From assembly GCA_023436495.1 (NCBI GenBank), contig JAEZIT010000054.1, positions 1-7,216 on the forward strand: DNA of 7,216 bases, written 5' to 3'. Below, piece after piece: positions 1 through 6,465 of this stretch (positions within the stretch are counted from its first letter, which is position 1; each line of letters begins with the position of its first letter). The position numbers and the translations under genes were made by a program. The notes under the pieces were generated by a model. The model saw only the letters and a list, made by a program, of their open reading frames with translations, was not told the DNA's origin and did not search any database. This DNA is from Acidobacteriota bacterium (lineage in GTDB: Bacteria; Acidobacteriota; Blastocatellia; Pyrinomonadales; Pyrinomonadaceae).

Positions 1-1
1 G

Positions 2-598
2 CGTCCAAAACCGAGCCTAAACCCCCAACCCATCCCGCGCCGGCCCCGCGGACGCCGCGTCCAGATCGTCGGCTCGGCGGAATCCGACGGCGTTAAGTTC
101 TTTCGGATCGCGGCGCCGGCGTCCAAACCCGGCTGGGTACAGGCGGACGCCGTTTTCACGAGGTCGCGCCCTGCGGACGAAGCACGCCTAGCCGCTTTGG
201 TCCAGGCGTCGAACGGCTTTGAACGCATCGAGCTCGCAGCCGAATTTCTCGGCCTGTATCCCGAATCACCGCTCCGGCCGACTATACTTCTCTTGTTTGG
301 CGATATTATCGAAGAAACTGCCCTGAAATTATCGCGGGATGCGATAAACCGCCTCGACCGCCGTGAAATGGCGGCTTCGGCGGCGCCGATGCACAGTTAT
401 TTTCTGAATTTCGTAGGCCTTGACCGGTATCGAAAGCTGGGTATTCGTTTTCTGTTCAATCCCGCGACCCGGCGGTTTCATTACGACGGATCCAGTTGGG
501 GCGAGATCGTGAAAAAACACCCGGCCGCGGCCGAGGCGGCCGAAGCTCGAAGCCGTTTAGAAGCATTGGAAGAAAAGCTGAAGGCAAAAGGTCAGTAA
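2..598 (+). CDS. Hypothetical protein with SH3-like segment, 3' part only
   Basis: The reading frame is open at the left edge, so the N-terminus is missing; 198 residues are visible. The first 20 or so are Pro/Arg-rich. Residues about 19-52 look like the end of a bacterial SH3-like domain, with alternating hydrophobic residues and a final GWVQADAV. The rest (66-198) is mainly helical, with conserved-looking patches such as SPLRPTILLLFGD, SYFLNFVGLDRYRKLGIRF and HYDGSSWGEIV, and ends in a charged Ala/Glu/Lys helix. A TTG at 197 could be read as a start, but that would split off the SH3-like segment and no ribosome-binding site supports it. No function is recognised; SH3-like domains of this kind often bind cell wall or peptides, which is only a hint. 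The gene converges on psuG and the two overlap by 7 bases. Confidence 0.7.
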   Translation, partial: RPKPSLNPQPIPRRPRGRRVQIVGSAESDGVKFFRIAAPASKPGWVQADAVFTRSRPADEARLAALVQASNGFERIELAAEFLGLYPESPLRPTILLLFGDIIEETALKLSRDAINRLDRREMAASAAPMHSYFLNFVGLDRYRKLGIRFLFNPATRRFHYDGSSWGEIVKKHPAAAEAAEARSRLEALEEKLKAKGQ

Positions 599-1488
599 TT
601 GAGGGACGCCGCGATCAGCGACGCTACGCGGGCGTTGTTCTCGAGCAGTGCGATATTTGCGGCAAGTGTCTTCCCTTCGCTTTTTTCAGCGAGCTGAGTC
701 AACAGGAAAGGCGTAACATCCTTACCGTTGATGCCAAGCCGCGTCGCGGTCTCGAGCGCGGTCTCCAGAACAGTTTCGACCTCGTCATTAGACATCGCCG
801 ACCCCTCAGGAACCGGGACCATCACCAGCACCGCCGTTCTCAACTTCAGATTATTTCTCGCCTCTGCGATCGCGGCGACTTCCGCTGCCGTTTCTACCCG
901 CTGATCGACCGGCAGGCCGCTCGAACGCGAATAAAACCCCGGCATGTCGTCCGTTTGCCAGCCCAGGACGGTCACGCCGTGCGTTTCGAGCCATTCGCGT
1001 GTTGCCGGCAGGTCGAGAATGCTCTTCGCACCCGAACAAACGACGATTATCGGCGTATCCGCCAAGGCCGGCAGGTCCGCAGAGACATCCAGCGGCGACC
1101 CTCTGTGAACACCGCCGATGCCGCCGGTCGCAAATACCTTGATACCGCTTCGATAGGCGGCAAACACTGTGGTCGAAACCGTCGTCGCGCAGTTGAGCTT
1201 GCTGGCTGCGGCCACCGGCAGATCGCGAAGCGATATTTTCCGAATGTCGCGAAGAGTGGCGAGCTTTTCGATCTGATCCGGTGTAAGCCCGACGTAAAAT
1301 TCCCCGTCGAATACAGCGACGGTCGCCGGCGCGGCTCCGCTTTCGCGAACGATACGCTCGAGATTTTGAGCAGTTTCAAGATTCCTAGGGTGCGGCAGGC
1401 CGTGGGCGATCACGGTCGATTCGAGCGCGACGATCGGCGTATCGAAATGACGTGCACCCGAAATTTCCTCGCTGAAATTGAATCTCAT
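592..1488 (-). CDS. psuG: Pseudouridine-5'-phosphate glycosidase
   Basis: PsuG splits pseudouridine 5'-phosphate into uracil and ribose 5-phosphate by breaking the C-C glycosidic bond, in the cytoplasm. The 298-residue protein aligns along its whole length with E. coli PsuG (about 312 aa) as I remember it: VALESTVIAHGLP near the start, ATTVSTTVFA, KVFATGGIGGVHRG, DVSADL, CSGAKSILDLP, and TPFLL near the end. The E. coli active-site residues E31, K93, D149 and K166 (the Schiff-base lysine) correspond to E23, K84, D138 and K155 here, so it should be active. The start at 1488 gives the family's normal N-terminus; the frame stays open to 1680, but those extra 64 residues lie inside lepB and do not resemble PsuG. 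The start lies 7 bases after the lepB stop, with no clear Shine-Dalgarno, suggesting an operon and translational coupling. The usual partner kinase PsuK is not in view. Confidence 0.95.
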   Translation of the reverse strand: MRFNFSEEISGARHFDTPIVALESTVIAHGLPHPRNLETAQNLERIVRESGAAPATVAVFDGEFYVGLTPDQIEKLATLRDIRKISLRDLPVAAASKLNCATTVSTTVFAAYRSGIKVFATGGIGGVHRGSPLDVSADLPALADTPIIVVCSGAKSILDLPATREWLETHGVTVLGWQTDDMPGFYSRSSGLPVDQRVETAAEVAAIAEARNNLKLRTAVLVMVPVPEGSAMSNDEVETVLETALETATRLGINGKDVTPFLLTQLAEKSEGKTLAANIALLENNARVASLIAASLNY

Positions 1489-1495
1489 TCGATGG

Positions 1496-2329
1496 CTATT
1501 TGACGAATTTACCGATACGGTCAAGGCGCGGATGCGTAAGGCATCCCAGCATATCGCCGTTCGAAGCACCGCGGTCGCACGACCAATAAACGAACATTGC
1601 CCGCCCGACGATAAGGTCGCGCGGAACGAATCCCCAGTAACGGCTGTCTTCGCTGGCGTCGCGGCTGTCTCCCATGACAAAGAACTGGTCTTCCGGCACC
1701 TTCATTGGCTTGCCCTGCACGGCGAATTCGTAACCGCGGCGCGATAACCGCTGGCCGGCTTCGACCGCCATCATCCCGTCTTCGGAATAATAGACGCTCC
1801 ATTTGTCTTCCGGGACGCGCGGTTCGAATTCGCGTGTTTCCAAAGCCGAAAGATTATTATCTGCATCGCCTATAACGCGGTGTTCGGGCAGCGGTTCGCC
1901 GTTAACGTAGACCTGATTGTCGCGAAATTCTACGGTTTCGCCCGGAAGCCCGATGACGCGTTTTACGTAATTGATCTGATAAGGGATGATCGGCGGGTCG
2001 CGCCGTGCATCGAGCTCGGGATGTACCTTATTTCCGGGATATTTGAACACGACGATGTCGCCGCGCTGTATCTCTCGCTGCGGCAGGAACGGAAGCGAAC
2101 GCCCGCCGGGCGAGAAAATGAATTTGTTCACCAGCAGGTAATCGCCGACCAGAATGGTATTCTGCATCGACCCCGTCGGCACAGTCACCGCCTGTATCAC
2201 GAACGTCATGCCGAAGATCGCCATGATCAGCGTTACGACAAACGATTCAAAATATTCGCGCGCCGCGGATTTCGGCGGCCCGAGCGGTTTCGGTTCGGCT
2301 GCTGGTTTCTTTTCGTCTTCACTGCTCAT
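1496..2329 (-). CDS. lepB: Signal peptidase I
   Basis: This membrane serine protease (family S26) removes signal peptides from exported proteins on the outer face of the inner membrane. The 277-residue protein has a short charged Pro/Lys-rich cytoplasmic N-terminus, one membrane segment at about 28-49, then the catalytic motifs: PTGSM with nucleophile Ser54, YVKRVIGLPG with general base Lys123, and the GDSRDASEDSRYWG box at 220-233. The C-terminus ends in the family-typical RLDRIGKFVK. An insert of roughly 60 residues lies between about 150 and 210. The only two cysteines (C251, C263) are near the C-terminus on the external side and could form a disulfide. The gene lies 21 bases after rnc and 7 before psuG; rnc-lepB neighbourhood is known from other bacteria, although E. 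coli has the order lepB-rnc. No clear Shine-Dalgarno precedes the ATG. Confidence 0.96.
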   Translation of the reverse strand: MSSEDEKKPAAEPKPLGPPKSAAREYFESFVVTLIMAIFGMTFVIQAVTVPTGSMQNTILVGDYLLVNKFIFSPGGRSLPFLPQREIQRGDIVVFKYPGNKVHPELDARRDPPIIPYQINYVKRVIGLPGETVEFRDNQVYVNGEPLPEHRVIGDADNNLSALETREFEPRVPEDKWSVYYSEDGMMAVEAGQRLSRRGYEFAVQGKPMKVPEDQFFVMGDSRDASEDSRYWGFVPRDLIVGRAMFVYWSCDRGASNGDMLGCLTHPRLDRIGKFVK

Positions 2330-2350
2330 AAATCGGCAAATTCTAATACG

Positions 2351-3091
2351 TTATTCCAATTCGTTTCGTTGCAACAGATGGCCGTCGTTTTCGTGCAGAG
2401 CCTTTAACGCCTCGCTGGCCGCCATCATTTCGGCCATCTTTATTGACCGTCCGGACCCGCTCGACTTTCCGTTCTTCCAAACGGCCTCAACGTAAAAGGT
2501 GCGCGCGTGCGGCATACCTTCGGTTCGCGTGACCTTATACTGCGGTGCCGGCATTTTCTGTGCCTGCAGCGTTTCCTGCAAGAGCGTTTTATAATCCACC
2601 GATGTGCGCGGCGTCGCATTTTTTAAACTGTCGGCAAATATCCGTGTTACGAACGCCCGCGCCCCGATGTAGCCGCTGTCGAAAAACACGGCGGCGATGA
2701 TCGCTTCGACCGTATTTGCGAGCAGTGCCTGCTTTTTTCTGCCGCCTGTCTTCTCTTCGCCCCGGCCGACACGCATGAATTCGCCGACGCCTAAAGTTTC
2801 GCCGATGCGGGCGAGCGTCGTAGTGCTGACCAGATGATGCTTCATCAGCGTAAGGTCGCCTTCGCTCGACCGCGGATGCTTGAGGTAAAGCGCCTCGGCG
2901 ATTACGAGCCCGAGCACGGAATCGCCCACAAATTCGAACGATTCGTTCTCAATATCGCGAAAGTCCTCTTCGCTTTGAGACGTCAGATTTTCATACGCCC
3001 AGGACCTGTGCGTCAGGGCTTTATCAAGCAGGCGAACGTCCTTAAATGTGTACCCTAAGGATCTTTCAAGCTTTGCGAGTCTCGACGGCAT
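2351..3091 (-). CDS. rnc: Ribonuclease III
   Basis: RNase III cuts double-stranded RNA and matures rRNA precursors and some mRNAs. With the start at 3091 the protein is 246 residues. The RNase III domain covers about 5-155: ALTHRS, then the signature NESFEFVGDSVL at 49-60 with metal-binding E53 and D57, and TVEA with catalytic E129. A double-stranded-RNA-binding domain follows at about 164-233, ending GSGRSIKMAEMMAASEAL. Two oddities: about 14 extra, mostly acidic residues between HRS and the signature, and Asn126 where E. coli has Asp114. An upstream ATG at 3139 would add 16 residues, but it lies inside the terminator hairpin of the preceding gene, so 3091 is preferred; a weak AGG lies a few bases before it. 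The gene probably heads the rnc-lepB-psuG operon. Confidence 0.95.
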   Translation of the reverse strand: MPSRLAKLERSLGYTFKDVRLLDKALTHRSWAYENLTSQSEEDFRDIENESFEFVGDSVLGLVIAEALYLKHPRSSEGDLTLMKHHLVSTTTLARIGETLGVGEFMRVGRGEEKTGGRKKQALLANTVEAIIAAVFFDSGYIGARAFVTRIFADSLKNATPRTSVDYKTLLQETLQAQKMPAPQYKVTRTEGMPHARTFYVEAVWKNGKSSGSGRSIKMAEMMAASEALKALHENDGHLLQRNELE

Positions 3092-3108
3092 TCTACCTGA
3101 TTTTAGGA

Positions 3109-3114
3109 ATATTA
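3109..3114 (-). promoter_or_regulatory. Candidate -10 box for the rnc operon
   Basis: On the minus strand TAATAT lies 17 bases before the rnc ATG, just after the upstream gene's terminator. No convincing -35 hexamer is seen at the expected distance. The leader would be only about 10 bases. The alternative is that the operon is served by read-through of the terminator. Confidence 0.25.
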
Positions 3115-3118
3115 GCTG

Positions 3119-3157
3119 AAAAAAGAAAGCCGGACGCATCCGAAAGATACGCCCGGC
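3119..3157 (-). terminator. Rho-independent terminator of the secreted helical-repeat gene
   Basis: On the minus strand a 12-pair stem (GCCGGGCGTATC with GATGCGTCCGGC, arms at 3146-3157 and 3129-3140) closes a 5-base TTTCG loop and is followed by TTTCTTTTTT. Two pairs are G:U on this strand and would be A:C mismatches on the other, so the hairpin is built for minus-strand RNA. It begins 28 bases after the stop codon at 3186 and separates that gene from rnc. Confidence 0.88.
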
Positions 3158-3185
3158 CGATTTTTAGATATTCTGAGCAGGAAAA

Positions 3186-4421
3186 CTACCGCGTTCCTTT
3201 TTTCTTGACAACAACCGGCTTCTTGACGGTCGCCGCCGCGGTCTTGGAAGGAGTTACAGCAGCCGGCTTGGCCGCAGTCGCTGCAGGAGCCTGCTTTGCG
3301 GTCGCGGTCGCTTCCGGCGCCGCAGCCGTGCTGCCCGTCGTGCTTTCCGACTTCGGTTCGTCAGTTACAGGCGTAACCGCGGTCGACGGATCCGGCATCG
3401 GCTTGGCGGTGGTGCTGGCGATATAGGTATCAACACCATCCTGCTTAGCGAAACGGACGTTGTACAGGTTCTGGATCGTCTTGTAGAGCCCGTCCCTGTA
3501 TGCCTTGGTCGCCGCGTCGTTCTTGGTCACCTTATAGGCACGCGCATAGGCGTCCATCGCCCTTTCAGCATAGCCGTTGAGCAGGGCAACCTTCGCTTTG
3601 ATCTCAGCGTCCTTTTGGGCCGCTACGTCCTGCGGGTCGGTGCTGCTCTGAGCCGCGATCAGCGTCTTGACCTGATCGGCAAGCTTGGTAACTTCGTCGA
3701 AGTAGAACCGGCCGATCGCTTCGAAAACGAGCGGGTTGCTCTTGGTATCCGAGTTAAGGGTCGAAGCTTTATAAAGGTACGGCAGAGCTTCGGTCTTGTT
3801 GTTATTAGCGGTATTTTCGATGAAACCGATCGTCAGGTTCATCCAGCCAAGGGCATTGTCCTTGTTTTTATATTTATACTGGAAAACACCGTAATCCTTC
3901 GACGTCTTGCCGGCCTCGATCATTTCGATCGCCTTCTTCGCATATGCGACCGTTTCCGCGTTGTAGGTATTGTTCTTCTTGAACGAAAGGTCATAGCCGA
4001 TCGATCCGAGGACCAGAACTACGTCAAGGTTATCGGGTTCCTTCGCAAGGATCTCTTTTCCTACCGCATATACATCGCCCCACTTTTCGCCTTTGAAAGC
4101 GGTGTCAAATTTAGTGTAGAGAGCCTGCATGCGAGCAGCCGCAAGCCCTTTTTCGGCATTCGGGATCCAGCTCTTGAAATAATCCACCTGCTGCTTGTCG
4201 GCTTCGTTGGCGCCCCATTTTTCGACATACTCCTTGGCGATGGTCAATGCCTTTTCGCGGGAAGCGATATCGGTCTTGTCGTACAGGGTCAAAAATTCTT
4301 CGTATTTGGCAGTTTTAGCTGCCTCGTCTTCCGGCGTTTGTGCGTAGGTTGCGGTGAACCCTGCCGACACGATCATGGTCAGCAACAGGCCCAAACTGAA
4401 AAATCTAAAAATCGTCTTCAT
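3186..4421 (-). CDS. Secreted TPR-like helical protein of unknown function
   Basis: The 411-residue product has a clear signal peptide: MKTIFRFF, a hydrophobic core to about residue 22, and probable cleavage after Ala27 (ATYA/Q). Residues about 30-335 are helical and resemble degenerate tetratricopeptide repeats, for example around 110-145 (EKWGDVYAVGKEILAKEPDN) and 205-245. These usually form protein-binding surfaces. Residues about 336-411 are a disordered-looking Pro/Ala/Thr-rich tail ending in the basic KKPVVVKKKGTR. No catalytic motif is seen. The frame is open to 4616, but the start at 4421 is chosen because it opens the signal peptide and has a strong Shine-Dalgarno. It is a single-gene unit with its own candidate promoter and terminator, placed between the transpeptidase gene and the rnc operon. 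A role in envelope assembly is possible but not shown. Confidence 0.88.
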   Translation of the reverse strand: MKTIFRFFSLGLLLTMIVSAGFTATYAQTPEDEAAKTAKYEEFLTLYDKTDIASREKALTIAKEYVEKWGANEADKQQVDYFKSWIPNAEKGLAAARMQALYTKFDTAFKGEKWGDVYAVGKEILAKEPDNLDVVLVLGSIGYDLSFKKNNTYNAETVAYAKKAIEMIEAGKTSKDYGVFQYKYKNKDNALGWMNLTIGFIENTANNNKTEALPYLYKASTLNSDTKSNPLVFEAIGRFYFDEVTKLADQVKTLIAAQSSTDPQDVAAQKDAEIKAKVALLNGYAERAMDAYARAYKVTKNDAATKAYRDGLYKTIQNLYNVRFAKQDGVDTYIASTTAKPMPDPSTAVTPVTDEPKSESTTGSTAAAPEATATAKQAPAATAAKPAAVTPSKTAAATVKKPVVVKKKGTR

Positions 4422-4602
4422 CGAAATGCTCTCCTTCAAAATGTCGTATTTCCTTCTATTTTTAACTTTGCAACCCCGATTCGTGCCCGCCGGTTGTATG
4501 CGAAAATTCTGATGAATGCCCAAAAAGAAAAGTTGCACAATTTTATGGCCGAACCGCGACAACTTGCCGAAATCGCGATGGTTCGCCGTCAAAGTTGCAG
4601 AA
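4422..4602 (-). other. Long 5' leader of the secreted helical-repeat gene
   Basis: If the promoter call is right, about 180 bases are transcribed before the ATG. No coding sequence is supported here on either strand. The leader holds an imperfect hairpin (arms 4550-4559 and 4573-4585: six pairs CGAACC/GGTTCG, a 3-base bulge, then four pairs). On the plus strand it is flanked by two copies of AAAGTTGCA (4529-4537 and 4591-4599). No known riboswitch is recognised. With the promoter and the transpeptidase terminator, this accounts for the 306-base gap between the two genes. Confidence 0.45.
4431..4436 (-). promoter_or_regulatory. Shine-Dalgarno site fixing the start at 4421
   Basis: AAGGAG on the minus strand lies 9 bases before the ATG at 4421. 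It is the strongest ribosome-binding site in the window and decides against the longer frame that begins at 4616. Confidence 0.85.
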
Positions 4603-4608
4603 TGGTAA

Positions 4609-4638
4609 ATAATCACGCAGTTATCGCGTTTCTGTCAA
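4609..4638 (-). promoter_or_regulatory. Candidate sigma-70-type promoter of the secreted helical-repeat gene
   Basis: On the minus strand a perfect TTGACA (4633-4638) is followed after 18 bases by GATTAT (4609-4614), which matches TATAAT at four of six positions. The predicted RNA start is near 4602. The promoter begins just after the transpeptidase terminator, which fits independent expression. Confidence 0.5.
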
Positions 4639-4659
4639 GCAAAAGACTGTAAATTAAGG

Positions 4660-4703
4660 CTAAAAAACAGTCAGAGCACCAACTTGCTGTTCGATGCTCT
4701 GAC
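4660..4703 (-). terminator. Rho-independent terminator of the transpeptidase gene
   Basis: On the minus strand GTCAGAGCA (4695-4703) pairs perfectly with TGCTCTGAC (4670-4678), and the stem can be extended by a T:G and a C:G pair. The loop is long and may pair within itself (AAC with GTT). A TGTTTTTT tract follows directly. It lies 24 bases after the stop codon at 4728. Confidence 0.9.
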
Positions 4704-4727
4704 GCGATCCGGATATGATCCGTGCCG

Positions 4728-6434
4728 TTATTTATTTTTGACGACGCGCGGGCGTTCGCTCTTGGCCGGCTCTTCTTTGTCCTGGCTGTCTTTTTTGTAA
4801 GTAATGATCACGGGCGAGAACTTCGGTTTCGAACTTCCCGTCTTGGTAACGAGTTTTTTCGGAGCGGCCTGCTGCGGTGCCGCGATACGCTGTTCGCCCT
4901 GTCCGGCGACGATCACATCACGGCCGGATTCAACGTCAGCCGCTGCGGTCTCGGCTGTCGCATCAAGGTCGTTCTCTTCATCGTCCGCAAGTTCAGCGGC
5001 TGTCTGCGGTTTGGGTTTCGCCGCCACATATATCGGCGCACGTTCCGTGCTGCGTTCCAGACGCGGCCTTAACGCGTTATATACCTTTCCGGCGATAGCA
5101 GCGGCGTATTTTCCGCGTTCGTTTTGGCCGCGTGTGATCACGACGACCGAATATTTCGGCTGTTCGACCGGCGCTACCGATGCAAAAAGCCCGACCCACG
5201 AACCTTTGCTGATACACGAGCCGGTTTTACCCGCAACGCCCATCGAAGCATCAACGCCGCGCCGCGCCGTTCCGTATTCCGCTGCCCCGATCATGCCGGG
5301 GATCACGCCCTGAAGATCCCGCTGCGGCAGGTTAACGGTCCCGCGAATATGCGGGCGAAATGCCGCCTTTTCCGATCGTTGACGTGCGATCTGCGGCGTT
5401 ACCTTCTTGCCGCCGTTCGCGATGGCTGAAACCATTACGGCGAGCTGCAGCGGCGTAACTTCAAAATCGTCGCCGTGCGAATAGATCCGCGCATTGTTGT
5501 TTCCGTACGGTAGCTTGCCTGCGCTCTCGCCTTCCGCATTGATCCCGGTCGGAGTTCCGAGGCCGAGGCTCAACGCGTAATTGATCATCTTCGAGCTGCC
5601 GATGTTCGAGCCGACCCGCTGGAAATATCCATTGTTCGAAAATGCCAGAGCGTCATTCAGGTCCATCCCGGTCGTCGAACTGCCAATGCCGCCCGATTCG
5701 TTGATTACGTCCTCGCTGATCCCCGCGACACCGGTTACTAGTTTGATCGTCGAGCATGGTTTGAAGCTGTCGCGAATCCCCCAATCCTGATTGACGATCG
5801 TCACCACCTTGCCGGTCTGGGCTTCCATAACGACGACCGTTCCTGCATGGGAACCGAGAGCTTCCACAGCGGCCCGGCGGATCTGAAGGTCTTCGCCGTC
5901 GGTATTGTCTTTCGCGATATTTTCGACCGTGTCGGTGCGCAGGCCGCGTTCGAATGCGAGCTTGCGGGCACGGGCCTCACGGGCGGCTTGTTCGCGGCGG
6001 CGGCGTTCCGCAAGGGCCGCTTGGCGGCGTGCCTCTTCGGCTTTGCGGCGTGCGGCTTCCGCGCGTCTTTCCTCGGCAGCCTTTTTGGGGTCTACCTTTT
6101 TCTTTTTGTCGTTCTTGTTATCTTTATCCCGGGCGGATCTGGATTTCGAAGCGAGAGTTTCCTTCTTTGAGGCTTTCTTTGGGTCTTCCTTGGCCTTTTT
6201 GTCCCTGGCGGCTGTCTTGCTGCTCGCGGCCGTCTTGCTCTTCGCAGACGGCTTCTCTTTTGCCGAACTTTTCTTGGCATCTTTCGCCGCAGCGGCCGTC
6301 TTCTTAGCCGTGGCGGTTTTAGAGTTTGCCGTTTTCCGTGCCTGCCCGTAAATGCCTGCCGAAGACAGGACAACGATCAGAAAGAATGAAAAATACAATC
6401 GGACAAGACGCTTCTCGGGGGACAATAAATTCAT
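4728..6434 (-). CDS. Penicillin-binding-type transpeptidase with Lys/Ala-rich N-terminus
   Basis: The 568-residue protein carries the three motifs of penicillin-binding transpeptidases in order: STIK (nucleophile Ser228, Lys231), SNN (266-268) and KTG (403-405). It should therefore cross-link peptidoglycan, or act on it, outside the inner membrane, and bind beta-lactams. A hydrophobic segment at about 11-30 is a signal peptide or membrane anchor. Residues 31-115 are very rich in Lys, Ala and Ser, and 116-165 form a charged Arg/Glu/Ala helix, probably a rod. The catalytic domain is about 185-455; the tail (460-568) is disordered, acidic then basic, ending RPRVVKNK. The usual class B dimerisation domain and the class A glycosyltransferase domain are absent. 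SxxK to SxN is only 38 residues. The only two cysteines, C227 and C407, flank the active-site motifs. The ATG is preceded by GAGGT, 5 bases upstream. Confidence 0.9.
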   Translation of the reverse strand: MNLLSPEKRLVRLYFSFFLIVVLSSAGIYGQARKTANSKTATAKKTAAAAKDAKKSSAKEKPSAKSKTAASSKTAARDKKAKEDPKKASKKETLASKSRSARDKDNKNDKKKKVDPKKAAEERRAEAARRKAEEARRQAALAERRRREQAAREARARKLAFERGLRTDTVENIAKDNTDGEDLQIRRAAVEALGSHAGTVVVMEAQTGKVVTIVNQDWGIRDSFKPCSTIKLVTGVAGISEDVINESGGIGSSTTGMDLNDALAFSNNGYFQRVGSNIGSSKMINYALSLGLGTPTGINAEGESAGKLPYGNNNARIYSHGDDFEVTPLQLAVMVSAIANGGKKVTPQIARQRSEKAAFRPHIRGTVNLPQRDLQGVIPGMIGAAEYGTARRGVDASMGVAGKTGSCISKGSWVGLFASVAPVEQPKYSVVVITRGQNERGKYAAAIAGKVYNALRPRLERSTERAPIYVAAKPKPQTAAELADDEENDLDATAETAAADVESGRDVIVAGQGEQRIAAPQQAAPKKLVTKTGSSKPKFSPVIITYKKDSQDKEEPAKSERPRVVKNK

Positions 6435-6439
6435 GTTTT

Positions 6440-6444
6440 ACCTC
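6440..6444 (-). promoter_or_regulatory. Shine-Dalgarno site of the transpeptidase gene
   Basis: GAGGT on the minus strand lies 5 bases before the ATG at 6434. It supports that start, which also gives a proper signal or anchor segment. Confidence 0.7.
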
Positions 6445-6465
6445 GGAAAAATGGGTTGTATTTGA

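Noticed and set aside
505..560. GC-rich hairpin and T-run on the minus strand as a terminator for psuG
   Set aside because: GGCCG blocks can pair, but no stable stem is directly followed by the T-run, and the T-run is part of the left-edge gene's Lys codons.
496..1503. Plus-strand open frame of 335 codons opposite psuG
   Set aside because: It is antisense to a full-length recognised enzyme, Arg-rich with no domain, and is explained by GC-rich codon use of psuG.
3092..3139. Longer RNase III start at 3139
   Set aside because: It would put the start codon inside the minus-strand terminator hairpin and adds a hydrophobic stretch unlike RNase III N-termini.
3615..4652. Plus-strand open frame of 345 codons opposite the secreted helical-repeat gene
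   Set aside because: It runs antisense to a gene with signal peptide, Shine-Dalgarno, promoter and terminator, and shows no recognisable protein features.
5905..6351. Plus-strand open frames opposite the Lys/Ala-rich part of the transpeptidase, giving Ser/Ala/Phe-rich proteins that look membrane-like
   Set aside because: AAG/GCC-rich codons on the minus strand read as Leu/Phe/Ala/Arg-rich frames on the other strand; this is a composition effect.
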